64,000 nucleotides of DNA, from NCBI GenBank assembly GCA_029204225.1, contig CM055097.1, positions 69,680,572 through 69,744,571 on the forward strand. The letters are read 5' to 3'. Below, piece after piece: positions 12,101-22,780 of the stretch (within the stretch, counting starts at the first letter, position 1; every line of letters begins with the position of its first letter). Under the pieces are notes generated by a model. That model was given only the letters and a program-made list of their open reading frames with translations, was not told where the DNA came from and made no database searches. This stretch comes from Diphasiastrum complanatum. Its lineage: Eukaryota > Streptophyta > Lycopodiopsida > Lycopodiales > Lycopodiaceae. A program made the translations under genes and the position numbers.

Positions 12101-12667
12101 TCTTGATTCTTCTGAAATTAGCACACTTTGGAGAGCCTCCAAACTTGTTAGCTCCTCCTTAATGGCATAGAATTGGACAAGATTATCAAATTCACTTCTC
12201 AAGACATTGAGAATGACTTGAACTAGCTCATTTTGATTGATGGAATCACCAATATAAGCAAGCTCTCTATGAATATCTTTTACTCTCAAAACATAACTAG
12301 ATGCACTCTCATCACTCTTTTGGCTACTTTGAAAGATTTGATTTCTAAGAGTGAGAAGCCTAGAGGTATTCTTAGCCTCATAGATAGTCTTGAGACAATC
12401 CCAAGCTTCTTTGGCTGTTGTACAAGTACCTATCTCCCTCAATATCTCATTAGAGACATTCATCTTAATGTAGTGGAGAGCCATCCTAGCTCTCTTTTTG
12501 TATTTTTGAACCTCTTGAAGAAGTTGTGGTTCTTCTTCAAGGCCAAGAACTATGTCCATCACATCTTGAAGGATCAAGATGGACTCCATCCTCATTTTCC
12601 AAATTGAATAATTTGAAGTGGTCAATCTTTCACTTGGTTCCAACAAGGATGAACCCATTGAAGACAT
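9089..12667 (-). CDS. Ty1/copia Gag-Pol polyprotein (gag, protease, integrase, RT)
   Basis: One open frame of about 1190 codons. The ATG at 12665-12667 is chosen because the peptide MSSMG is also the gag start of the relative at 55238; upstream in-frame codons lack an ATG. Domains in order: gag with SNYSIWKMRME; zinc knuckle CFYCGKKGHYATNC (near 11855-11895); protease WYIDSGASSH; pre-integrase WHRRLGHPN; integrase core with HSDVH, LRSDGGGEY and QNGVAERENR; RT with CKWVF, LDVSSAFLNG and YGLKQAPRSWY. The RT catalytic box is YVND (Asn codon at 9632-9634) in place of YVDD. A frameshift near 9198 sends the last ~35 codons out of frame, so the RNase H is lost from this product. Confidence 0.92.
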   Translation of the reverse strand: MSSMGSSLLEPSERLTTSNYSIWKMRMESILILQDVMDIVLGLEEEPQLLQEVQKYKKRARMALHYIKMNVSNEILREIGTCTTAKEAWDCLKTIYEAKNTSRLLTLRNQIFQSSQKSDESASSYVLRVKDIHRELAYIGDSINQNELVQVILNVLRSEFDNLVQFYAIKEELTSLEALQSVLISEESRQEYKLLRMDKLSLTHNDGKALFAKDKHKERSKNQHQQSSSKDKVKSKDKDEEEDDSSNASSSKLKKKKKIKCFYCGKKGHYATNCFKKKNQLKQANITNEKEDTIASDGEGSLMVSSFSSTPFKKDGLWYIDSGASSHICSSKNSFPSIAPYDGVKKSIYTANDFECPIEGIGNIPLKLASSKVLSLSRVLYVPKLTKNLISVGQLLDNGLDVKFNVETCTIKKNDEILALGSRFGGIYKLDPNEYVNACDVVLVNKLSMEELWHRRLGHPNYKSMLSMIKESKAIGLPKSFSKKIKPCEACAIAKSHKKPFTRSSIKRKHPLELIHSDVHFSSTTSKGGGATCFVTFIDDYTRFTWIYLLASKSMVFDHFLIFKAYVEKQFSFKIKALRSDGGGEYSSNKFQDFCELEGIKREFSCAYSPSQNGVAERENRSLCECAKSMRIEASLTKDFWGEAINCANYLCNRLPHIALGGKSPYEILFFKKPKFDHLRVFGCLCFVHIPLETRKKEGPSACKGIMVGYSSTKKAYRVFILSTSQVIESRDVVFHEDQHSSFEEAEIKKSMDASSIIDFEDNHDVMGSRFEEDSPRIFSPRRSMRDRSEPKRLSYVDKGKQVDLDSTNYVFYVSHEEPKNVQEALNTKEWYDAMKQEYDALITNNTWELVDPPSNKHVIGCKWVFRIKFNHDGTINKHKARLCAKGFAQIHGLDYEETFAPVAKMVTIRIFISLACFFKWKVFQLDVSSAFLNGYLEEEIYMEQPQGFIKDESKVCLPFKSLYGLKQAPRSWYSRLNSFLISLGFTLSDYDPSMYLKFVDSNIVILLIYVNDIILCGSCIKLVDETKLALGCEFKMQDLGEIHYILGLEIDFYENHVFICQSRYAHSMLEKFHMENSKSIDTPMEQIVKDPNKGDERSFEDITLFRSLVGSLIWLTITRPDLSFCVHKLSQFMQEAKMAKRILRYVSSSCDYVYSIKVKIYPLLATRIRTLQVTRWIESLLVHTLSFLEAI

Positions 12668-13410
12668 TTGAAGTGAAGAAAACTCAAATGATGAACAATA
12701 AATGTTGTTACACACTTTCAATAGGATCCAATAATTGAGTACTATCTCCTCCTATGAAAGATCTTACAACAATTTGTGAATTGATTCTCACTAGCTACTC
12801 AAATCTCTCTAAAACAAGATCCATTTCACATCAAATGATGGAGTATAGTCAAAGTTAGGATCTAACACTCTTAGCACGTGTGAAATACACTAAGAAACCA
12901 AATTTGACTCAAATACAATGATATTGCATGAAACAAAATGGCTAAGATCTCAAAATAGTGCCTAGATCACATATAGATGAGATTGGCAAGCATACAACTG
13001 TGATTTTGGATCAACAAAGCAATCTCTTGACCAAACCAAATGTGTCCACCTAGGTCTAGGTGCCCTACCTAACCCTCTTCAAAAGCTTATAACTTTTAAT
13101 TGGCTCAACCAAATGGAATGAAACTGATTGCAACAGAAACTAGACAAAAATAGCTTCAAAACAAGTTATCAAGCAAGATAAATGGATCAAACATGAGAGA
13201 GAACTTCCAAACTGAAATTGGATGTTCCTCACACGTGTCTGAGCACTTGATTCCGTACAGTACCAGGTCAGACCCAATCAATGTCCTTTTGATCTCTTTT
13301 GATCCAAGATTGAACAAGATAGCTAGGAAAATGGGCCTTGACAACTTCTAGCTCAAGATTGATGAAAAATTTTTCACTTAGATGGATCAAAATGCATGGT
13401 AACCTTAGGT
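12668..13410 (-). other. Copia leader between primer site and gag
   Basis: About 740 bases with no supported gene between the 5' LTR and the gag start. No recognisable intron or extra ORF was seen. Confidence 0.5.
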
Positions 13411-13424
13411 AGGCTTTGATACGC
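13411..13424 (-). other. Copia primer-binding site, initiator tRNA-Met type (degenerate)
   Basis: On the minus strand GCGTATCAAAGCCT follows the LTR end directly. It is close to TGGTATCAGAGCC, the usual plant copia site complementary to initiator tRNA-Met. The first bases differ, so this copy of the site is altered. Confidence 0.65.
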
Positions 13425-14159
13425 TGTTGAATTTCACACGTGTGGACTGTCCACTACATGTACTTGTGATCTCCTAAGGTGTGTAGATGCACCAAGATCA
13501 AGACTAGATTGAGATTCAAGATCAATCTTGAATCCTATGGCAAAAACACACTACTACATGCATTCAATCACTTCCAACTCTCACTCACACGTGTGGGAGG
13601 TATTCAAAAAATAATCTAAGTAAACACAAGCTGCTCTCCTCGGGTAGAGAGAGAAAATGCATCAAGAGATCTCGGGTAGAGAGAGAAAGCTAGAAATCCA
13701 ATAACTCACAAAATCCATGAAATCACCAAATCAATTGACTTCAAATTGAGGAGTACAATGATACTAGTAGGTCCACGAGCTACCACTATGATTAACTATG
13801 ATTGGACCACATTTTGTCACCTCTTCATCCTATTGGATCATTGATCTATGCACCTCTTAATTCTATTGGACTATATTCAAGCACACCTCAATTTCCTATT
13901 GGACCTCACAAGGTTCCACCTCTATATCCTATTGGACCTCTTGGAATTCATCAAACAAAAACTTTACACTTGTCTACACTCTAATTAGCAAGTGTTTAGC
14001 CTCTTACTCTATTTTGGCTCAATAGTGGCATTACAAGTGGAAATGCATAATTTGCCATCTATGCCAAATTTATTCCTATCAACATCCTACACCTAGATGC
14101 TTGATGTAAAAAACATAAGACCCCTATATCTAACATAGATAATCTTTTTCAATTCTTCA
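13425..14159 (-). repeat. 5' LTR of the copia element
   Basis: The second 735-bp LTR of the 7937-14159 element, upstream with respect to its gene. It differs from the other LTR by about 13 substitutions by eye. It should contain the element promoter; I could not assign a clear TATA box on the minus strand. Confidence 0.9.
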
Positions 14160-14164
14160 CATGC

Positions 14165-15775
14165 AAAGAGATCATAATTCCTAACTCGCCTTCCATGTCA
14201 CGACGTCGCACTAGGCATACCTTGTCAGCTGCGCTTCCACCCTCTGTTGTTGTTCGCACTGAACTTCCCATTCCCCTCGCCTCTGATGTTTCCCTCGCCT
14301 CTGCTCCCATACAAGGATAGTCTGTGACCATTGGGCCTACCATTCCCATCACAACTGCCCAGGCCGTCTCACCCTCGCACACCGAAGCAACCTCACCCAA
14401 CACACAGTTCTTCATGGATATGTTCAATGATTCCGACCTCCTTGGGGCCACTAAAATCTTTGAAATGCCCCAGAGCCCAGTTCCCTTTGAACCCCAATCC
14501 CCTGGAAGAGGATTCAGGCATATCCATGAATCTACTGTTGGTGTCGAAGATGCCAGTCAGCAACCACCCACACGAGGTAGCCCAGCCACACTTCAGGTCG
14601 ACACAGTTGTAAAGTCACCAAAGCAGTTCGACGCCATGGTGCCTGAAGGGTTTGAAGAGGAGGATACTTTTGAAGAAGAAGAGACTGTGGCACCTATTCC
14701 ACGCCTACCAAGGAAAGTACCATCAGGTTCTCCTGCTGCTACCACCTCCACGACCGTAGATTTAGGTGATGCTCTAGGGCTGGTTTCAAGCCTTGGGCAA
14801 GTGATCCAGTCTATGTTGGATAAGAAGAAGAAAATGGAGTAGAGGATCTCTGATCTAGGATCCGAAAACACTCTGATCAACCAGAAAATTGTCCAACTAG
14901 ATCGAGATTTGAAGATAGCCAAACAACATGAAGAAAAGACTGAAAGCAAAAAGAAATTGGCCCAACAACAGGCTGATCGCTTGGAAACCTACATCAGCTC
15001 CCTGCAAAAGGCCCTAACAACCGCATAGGATCAGGTAGATAAGGCAGTGCAAGAATCCAAGCAACAGGTGCAGCTGTTGAAGGGGCAATTACAGATGGCC
15101 AAACAAGATCGCACATGGCTTCAAGGTGAATTCGATGCGACCACCCTTGAGCATGATGCCTATCTGCAAACGCAAATACCCGATCATCCGGTCACACTGA
15201 CGGAGATTGCATATTTATTCAAGAAAGTGGCCCTTCAAGGATTCCAAGGCCACTTTGATAGGTTCAAAGGAGTAGCTTCAACCGAGTTGGCAAAGGCAAA
15301 AGAGACCATCATCGCCTATGAAAAAGCAGTCGCTCAAGTGTTGGAAGCCGGACCACAAATCCCTGTCCCCATGCCGCAATTCTCCCCTTTGTGCCAAGAA
15401 GCTGTACAAATGGATACAGGGATTGATTCGAGCATGGACCAGAGAAGAGCTCCAGATCTACCAGATCAACCGCCAACCATACCGACAGTACAAACAGGTC
15501 CATCCTCATCAAGGACAAGACATTTATTCAGAAGGCCCATCAGTGTCGAGGACCAGATCCAGACCTTCTTAAAACAACATCCGCATGAGTCCTCGTATGG
15601 TGGATGGGTTCTGAAATTTAAGACCTCCGAGATCGAGGTCGGCAAAGAATTGGACAAAATACCTGCACTAGGAGAGCACCGGCATGGAGAATCACGGTTT
15701 TTGAGAAAACTCCAGAATCAATTAGGAGTTACATCGCCAGCCCTCGCCAATTGCGGGTGGATCCTTATTACGTGC
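14165..15775 (+). pseudogene. Extra ORF downstream of gypsy pol, second part (coiled-coil, three amber stops)
   Basis: One frame stays open from about 14165 to past 15700 except for TAG codons at 14318-14320, 14840-14842 and 15026-15028. The product is Pro/Ser/Thr-rich at first, then acidic (EEEDTFEEEE near 14655), then has a long heptad-like Gln/Lys/Leu-rich stretch (about 14790-15150) that should form a coiled coil. A conserved-looking globular part follows, and a Gln/Pro-rich region with a basic end. The frame matches that of the part ending at 7936, so both are pieces of one gene split by the copia insertion. The family is not recognised. Reading beyond 15775 runs into the next LTR. Confidence 0.5.
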
Positions 15776-16073
15776 CAATGTCGCAAAGAAAAATATTGTA
15801 AATTCAGTTCTGACAATAGAAGCGATTTTCGAAATGCTCTGTTCTGTAATGTGTATGATTTGCAATATTGTAATGCATTTTACTCAATATTATCTACTGT
15901 TTACAAGTTTAATTTTACAACAGATCTTCAAAGATCTAGGGTTTGGAAGAGAATTAGATCGTAGTCAGTAGGAGTAGCGACGGCTGCCAAGTCGGCTCTA
16001 TCTGACCTTCATCTTCGGTTCAAATCGAGATCCCAACCATCAGTGGTATCAAGGTGTAGTCAGTTTTGGAACA
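15776..16073 (+). repeat. 3' part of a copia LTR (family B), left edge uncertain
   Basis: The stretch ends in GGAACA directly before a tRNA-Met primer site at 16075. That position marks an LTR end. The left boundary is only estimated from where the preceding ORF loses protein-like character. No second LTR of this element was found in the window. Confidence 0.5.
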
Positions 16074-16074
16074 A

Positions 16075-16086
16075 TGGTATCAGAGC
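16075..16086 (+). other. Copia primer-binding site, initiator tRNA-Met type
   Basis: TGGTATCAGAGC is an exact match to the common plant copia primer site. It lies one base after the putative LTR end and 39 bases before the gag ATG at 16125. Confidence 0.85.
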
Positions 16087-16124
16087 TGAATAGTTTTATC
16101 AGAGCCTACTTGATTCTTCGGGCT

Positions 16125-17052
16125 ATGGCATCCATTAGCAACATTCAATCAAAGATCTACACGATCCTTGACTCCTTAGGATCAAACTTCCTAGCATGGA
16201 AGGTGAAGACTTCTCTCATACTGAAAGGAGAGGGTCTATGGCCCTGGTGGGTTGATGGCACAGAAGAGATTTCCACAACCACTGGCAAAGAGCTATGGGA
16301 ATGGAGAGAAAGAAATGACAAGGCAGTAGCCATCCTATCTTCCTCCATCGAAGATAGCTTGACGCTTGATCTAGCCACACTCTCCAATGCGAGAGAGATG
16401 TAGGATACTTTGCTGACCAGATTTTAAACAAAGTCACGAAGCCAAATTATGTTTTTTGAAGATCAGCTGACCAATCTGAGATGGGATGGTAAGACCTCAC
16501 TTCCTTCATCAGAAGAATGAAGGACCTGTTCCTTTCACTACACAACTCCAAAACAAAGAATGCAGTCTCAGCAGAAAAGCAGCTCACATACCTACTGTAA
16601 GCCCTACCAAGATCGTTTCATATGACCCAAACATTGCTTGTTAAAGATCCATAGACGATCATTGAGAAGGCTATAATCGAGATCAGAGAAGAGGTGGAAG
16701 CCTGTAAACACCTAGATGACAAGGATAGGTTTGATCAAACTCTCTATAGCAACATAGAGAAGCAAAAGGAAAATTTCAAGCCTAAGAGGAAGTGAGGACC
16801 AAAAGTAGTAGCCAGAGGGAGCCAAAGAAGGAAGATGGAAGAGCAAAAATAAACCAAGACAGTAGAATGGTGATAAGAAGACTTGCATGAGATGCACATG
16901 AGAAGGCCACATTGTTGATAAGTGCTGGCTCAATCCAAAGATAGAGTGCATCCAGTGTCACAAAAAAGGGTCATGCAATTGTTGACTGCTACCAAAATCC
17001 CAGAAACAAGAAAGCTCAAAGCAGACGAGAGAGTGACAATAGCTCATCCTAC
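16125..17052 (+). pseudogene. Copia family B gag, broken
   Basis: From the ATG at 16125 (MASISNIQSK) the frame encodes a gag of the UBN2 type (FLAWKVKTSLILKGEG, then WEWRERNDKAVAILSSS) and stops at 16401-16403. Related sequence continues in other frames, including FFEDQLTNLRWDGK near 16450, a segment shared with 38020-38090. A zinc-knuckle-like stretch (CMRCT, then CWLNP and CIQCHKKGH) is in shifted frames at about 16883-16975. Several stops and frameshifts make it non-functional. Confidence 0.75.
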
Positions 17053-17580
17053 ATGGAGGAGCCCGAGTCTTCCAAGATGGCCAAAGACAGAGCCAACAAT
17101 GACAAGAACCCAACAGCTTACTTGTGCATTGATGTGTGTGCGATGCCAACTTCAGATACACAAGAAATAATTTTTGATTCAGGTGCAACGTCACACTTTG
17201 TGACAACAAGACACATGATCATTGATTATCAAGAATCAGATTCTTCCAGATATACAATCTTGGGAGATGGTTCCAAACACAAAGTCAGTAGAACTAGAGT
17301 GTTCTGGTTAAGTACCAAAGGAAGAGACAGAAGGCTTGATGACACTCTATATGTCCCCACTCTTCAAAAGGACCTACTATATGTTGCTATGATGGTAGAT
17401 GCAAGACTAGAAATCATCTTTGAAGGCGATACCTATGATGTGGTTGCATTTGCAACCACTCAGCTTGTCACCACAGGAAAGCGAAAGGAAAACATGTATG
17501 ACCTCAAGATCCAAGTACCTTCAAAGCAAGCTCACCAGATCAATGAATCGATGGATATTATATGGCACAGAAGACTGTAA
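17053..17580 (+). pseudogene. Copia family B protease and pre-integrase domain
   Basis: The open stretch encodes the aspartic protease motif IIFDSGATSHFV (near 17169), the flap-type LGDGSK motif (near 17262), YVPTLQKDLL and ends in the pre-integrase motif IIWHRRL followed by a TAA at 17578-17580. Protease would cut the polyprotein. Close relatives of these motifs are in the copy at 38.3-38.7 kb, which supports a shared family. Confidence 0.8.
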
Positions 17581-17708
17581 CACATAAATATAGTTGCTCT
17601 ATACAATGCTAGTTGGATTAACTAGATTCAATATCAAAGATGCAGCATGCTTGAAGTCTTGCCAAAGGCAAGATATCACATATATCATTCACCAAGGACT
17701 CTTTTAGA

Positions 17709-18368
17709 ATGAAGGAACTCCTAGAACTGGTACACTCTAACATCTGTGGACCGTTTGATATGAACTCCCTGGGAGGTTCAAAGTACTACATCACTTTTAT
17801 TGATGACTTTAGCAAGTTTGCAACCGTGTATTTTATTTACAACAAGTTAGAGGCCCTGGACAAGTTCATAGAGTTCGTGAATTGGGATGAGAAATGGACT
17901 GACAAGAATGTGAAGCAGCTGAGAAAGGACAGAGGAGGAGAATACGTCTCCAAACACTTTGCAGAGTTTTGCACCAACAAAGAGATACTTCACTTGAAGA
18001 CTGGAGCCTACACACCACAACATAATGGTGTGGTAGAGAGGAGAAATCGGACCCTCATGGAAGTTGTGAGATCCATGATGGCCTATTTAAAGGCATCAAG
18101 ATTTTTATGGATTGAAGCAGTAGCTACAGCCAACTACCTGCAAAACAGGATATGTATATCCAGTGTTGCACATACCATGCCACACGAGCTTTGGTGGGAC
18201 AACAAGCAAAGTCTGACACATGTGCACATTTTTGGATGCGTCGCATATGTCCACATTCTAGATCAGATAAAAAAGAAGTTGGATGAAAAGGTGGAACAGG
18301 GATTCTTCGTAGGGTATGATGTTCATTCATCATACTACAGGATTTGTTGGCTGTTTGTGAAGTCTTAG
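17709..18368 (+). pseudogene. Copia family B integrase, truncated
   Basis: The frame encodes an integrase core: HSNICGPF, then YYITFIDDFSKF, RKDRGGEYVS and QHNGVVERRNRTL, giving the D-D-E residues. The C-terminal FFVGYDVHSSYYRI block follows, and a TAG ends the reading. Bases 17581-17708 link it to the pre-integrase in other frames. No RT or RNase H follows, so the element is cut shortly after 18368. Confidence 0.8.
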
Positions 18369-18850
<482 letters not shown>

Positions 18851-19369
18851 TATTACACATAACATAGCTTGAGATGAAATGAAGACAATCCAGCATCAAG
18901 AATCAAATATCCCACAACACAACAAGTATATTATGCAATCTTATTTCACTAATTGTAACAAACAAATGAATAAAAAAAAAACATACATTAAAAAAATCAA
19001 CATATTTTTTAGCATCTCTCAAATTAAAAAACAAACAGCTCAAGTTGGCACACATTTTCTAAAATCTTCTCAAGCGAGACATAACATGATCTTTACAAAT
19101 TTTGAAATAGTAAAATTTCACACTTTTTTTAATTTTGTCTTTGCATACATTTTTCAAATACAATCATTCTAATCATTAAAATTACTCCAAAATAAGTAGA
19201 ATATGTTCAATTTCCGAAAAAAAAAATTAATAAATAAGTTAATAGTAGAATTTTCAAACTGGTTAAATTATCTAAAATCGTAACTGTTTTTCTCATATTC
19301 AAGTTCAAAGTTTGAAAATTTGACATTATTTTAATTTTTTTTTAAATCAATAAGTTGTTCACATTTGAA
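18851..19369. other. AT-rich stretch without a gene
   Basis: A/T-rich sequence with several short poly-A and poly-T runs. Nothing supportable was seen. Confidence 0.4.
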
Positions 19370-20845
19370 TTTGTTTAATAAGATCAAATTTGGAATCTGG
19401 TGGCGGTAATATTAATTCAACGATGGCTTTGATCTTGGAATGATCTGTAGCAATGCCATGTCTGGATATCACATGTCTAAGGACAACTACATGAGTAACC
19501 CAAATTTGACACTTTTCTGGATTTAAGGAGATTTTGTATTTGCAACAACGTTGAAACACTTTTTTCAAACAATCCAAGTGGTGTGTATCGACACTATGGA
19601 TTCCGAGATCATCCAAGTATATTTCAAGGAATTTTTGCAAGTAGTCTTTGAAGGCGAACTGCATGACTCTTTGAAATGAACTAGATGCGTTGCAAAGCCC
19701 AAACGACATAACTTTATAAGCATAAGTTCCTCATTCTGTTGCAAAAGTTGTTTTATGACGATCCACAGGTGCGATCTTGACTAACCACTAAATCCAACTA
19801 AAAAATTATAGGCTTCTGTTCTAGCAAGACGGTCCATTATGCTTTCAGTAAAGGGTGACAAAAAGTGATCCTTTCACATCATTTTGTTCAAGACTTTGAG
19901 ATTCACACAAATTCACAGCTTCTCACTCTTCTTAGGAACAACGACAATTGGCAAAACCCATTCAATATGCTCAATTTCATAAATAAAGTCAGCTTCAAGT
20001 AATCTTTGTAGTTCTTTCTTAATAAGTTCAGTAACATTTGGATTACGGTGATAAAATCTTGTGACCTTTGGAACTACATTAGGTATCAGAGAAATTGTAT
20101 GCTCAATAACCGATGTACGAATCCCTTTTAGATCCTTGTATATCCATGGAAAACAATCTTGATACTTTATCAATAACTTCCTTAATGCTTGAAATTGTTT
20201 AGAAGTAAGTTGCATTTCAACTTGAACAAGGGTTCTCCTTGTTCAACAAGATTCATTGGCTAAGTCCTAGCTGGTCCATCGCAAGTATCTTTCAATTTTG
20301 GTTCTTTCTCTTCTGGTTCACGATGAGCTTTTGGTAGCATAATCACAACATCATCTAAAGTATAGCATTTGAAATGCTTGGGCATATCATGCAGTACTTC
20401 TTCTAATTATTCTTTTTCATAAAAATTATTCTTGGATTTCCGTTTAGTTTTCTTGGCAGGAATCGATCTTGGAGGTGATGATTTTCTAGAAGATGTGCTC
20501 TTCTCTGAAGGTGACAACTTCCTTGATGGTGATTTCTTGTGAGAACTCTATCTTGAAAAATTATCCTTGATCTTTCCTTTTCCTTTATCCAATAAAGGTG
20601 GTACATTCTTAGAATCAATCTTTTGAGATGATTTTTTTCATTTTAGGACCATATTATAATGTTGCTTAGCTTGCCTCTTCGTCGTTGGTCCTGCAACTTT
20701 TCCTTCCTTCAATATAGCTGCTTCTGGCAGTTTTATTATTGGTTCATCAGAAATATCTCGAACTCCAAATCTCGTAGCATCCATATGATTGAGAATATGC
20801 TCATCTATAAGTTCTGCATCTTCATCCTAAGTCAATGCGTGACTA
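19370..20845 (-). pseudogene. Ty3/gypsy linker and RT fragment on the minus strand
   Basis: This is a second copy of the family at 1-6.4 kb, matching roughly positions 2960-4430 of that element in reverse. Three pieces are readable: the end of the linker (20403-20640, shifted frames), the RT entry (19913-20215, including KYQDCFPW and KELQRLLEADFIYEIEH) and the RT core (19359-19709, LFG-type SFGLCNASSSFQ and the catalytic YLDD). Homology ends near 19370 in the thumb region and near 20845 in the protease-RT linker. There is no LTR, so the piece is truncated at both ends. Confidence 0.85.
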
Positions 20846-21566
20846 ATATATAAAATATTTATGATGTGTCATTGGGTGAAAGTGGACACTATTTTTTTTT
20901 GATGTGAAATGGTTAAGGTAGTTTGTAGAGGGCCAAATACAACCGTAAAATCGGATCCAAATGGATACATTGAGCATGGAGTCCTTTGAGACATTGGCAT
21001 TGCCTCATCATTGTGAGTAGGTGCACATGATATGCTGTCATGTTTTTCATTTTATTACAAGTGATTTCAGTATTTGAGTTTTCAATATGCTCTAAAGTAA
21101 TCATTTTTGCAGATGTTTTTTCAACCAAATCGACTAAACAAGATATGGTGGTTTATAGCTCAAGTTGAACCAAGATCATGATGAGTATTTGAGGGCACAG
21201 ATGTTGAGAATGAAATGGAAAACCTTCATTAAATTTATGATGTTGAGCTACCTAGAGATGTAGTAAATCTTCAAACCATACTTGAATCACCCACTTCCAT
21301 GAAAATCATCTAAGAGGAGATGAATTGCAAGATGTTATCGCTGATGAAATTGATTTTTGCAATAAATAGGTTTAATTTCATCTATTTTATAGAGAGAAAG
21401 AGAGAGAAAAGAGAGAGATGATTAAGTGACATGTGACGCTTTCAAATGATAGTTATTTAGCCAAAACAGAATCTCATTTTTGGTCAAGTAAGTGAAAAGA
21501 ATAGACATAGTTTGACTTCAAATCCATTTTTTTGGAGATAATGCCGATGAGAAGAGATGTACAGTT
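20846..21566. other. Unassigned AT-rich stretch
   Basis: No supported gene. It contains a short GA-rich tract near 21398-21420 and is otherwise featureless to my reading. Confidence 0.35.
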
Positions 21567-21930
21567 TTATGTTCCAAGAAAGTTCTCATTTTTCAACAAA
21601 TCTTGCAAAGGTAGTAAATCACTATCAGCATGTGAGTTAATGAAATCACCACTACAAACTATGACAAAATCAAGTGTTTCATCATAGTCAATCCCCTTGA
21701 ATTGAGCATATCCCTTGGCAACTAGTTTTGTTTTATAATTGTTTACACTACCATCTTGATGAAGCTTCATCTTAAAGACCCATTTGCAAGTAGTAACATT
21801 TTGTATCTTGATGGAGGATCAATAATTTTACAAGTATCTCAAGCAATGCATCATATACTCACTCATTACATCAAATCAAGGCTTTTGTTGCTAAAGTTTC
21901 ATTCACACTTGAAGGAACATCATCAAAGTT
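21567..21930 (-). pseudogene. Short copia RT fragment on the minus strand
   Basis: Reading from 21770 downwards gives MKLHQDGSVNNYKTKLVAKG and YAQFKGIDYDETL, the N-terminal block of copia RT. The upstream WVFK-type codons lie at 21770-21790 and the preceding linker (IIDPPSR-like, frameshifted) up to about 21930. The rest of RT is missing. It is a small truncated remnant. Confidence 0.7.
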
Positions 21931-22576
21931 AAGGTAGTAATAAGGGCAATACAAATTATAAAATCATCAACTTGTGATTGTTTTGTATGAGCCTTGATGA
22001 TTGCATTCTTGCTCGAGTTACAATATATATAACAATATATACCTGCTGTTGTGATCATGAGAGGAATCACTATCTGATATATCTTATGGTAGATAGGGGA
22101 GAGATAGACAAAGAAAATGGGACCTTGGCAGGATCATACTATTGTGCTGGCCTAGCCTCCTCTACATCTCCTAAAATCTCATCAGTAATGGAAACCTCTG
22201 ACGCTACAAGAGTAGTAGGGGCAGGCAAACCAATCATGGATGACCCAGAAGATTTTGCCTCATGAGGGATAAGAGTAGATATGAAAAACACAAAGGCCAT
22301 ACCCTCCTGAATGAAGCAACATACACGATTGTATAGGATATGACATGTTTAAATAGATCGATAAGTTTGGTAAACTTACGATCATGCCTTTGCTTGGAAC
22401 TTTGCCAATTTCTAAATGGATGACATCTATAATACCTGAAAGAGACGCCAGAGGTTCTCATTCATGTATATTTGGGATATAGATCTGCAATACAAAATCA
22501 TAATAAGCTCCCATTCATAAATACAATAACATTTTAAAAATGACAAGCAACCCAAAAAATTAAAATACTTACAATC
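21931..22576. other. Unassigned stretch
   Basis: No gene, repeat or element border could be supported. It includes an AT-dinucleotide-rich spot near 22020-22045. Confidence 0.3.
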
Positions 22577-22780
22577 ACATTTTCGAAAATCATGTGGATT
22601 TACAACATCCACATTAAGTTCTGAATGCATATAAACATGCTGAAGAAGTACCTTTGAAATGGTTTGTCCTCCTGGAGAAACTTTGAAATCAATAATCCAC
22701 CCTTTCCAATAAGATTGATATGTATATTTGGCCTTCTTCTTTTGGCAAAAAGCCCCTCTCGCCGATGGATGCATTAGCAC
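22577..22780 (-). other. Possible exon of an unrecognised gene
   Basis: The minus-strand reading from 22780 is open for about 68 codons (with YWKGWIIDFKVSPGGQ) and reaches a good splice donor, GTAAGTATTT, near 22575. The peptide is protein-like, with a faint resemblance to a methyl-CpG-binding domain pattern, which I would not rely on. No acceptor or next exon was identified, so it may be a fragment or chance. Confidence 0.25.

Larger units (their letters stand above)
7937..14159 (-). mobile_element. Full-length Ty1/copia element with two LTRs and target duplication
   Basis: Two 735-bp LTRs (7937-8671 and 13425-14159) flank a single polyprotein gene on the minus strand. On the minus strand each LTR begins TGAAG and ends CAACA. 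The flanks CACGC (7932-7936) and CATGC (14160-14164) are a 5-bp target duplication with one mismatch. By eye the LTRs differ at about 13 positions with no indel, so the insertion is young relative to the gypsy host element it disrupts. A primer site and polypurine tract are in the expected places. RNase H has two frameshifts and RT has YVND, so autonomous mobility is doubtful. Confidence 0.92.
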
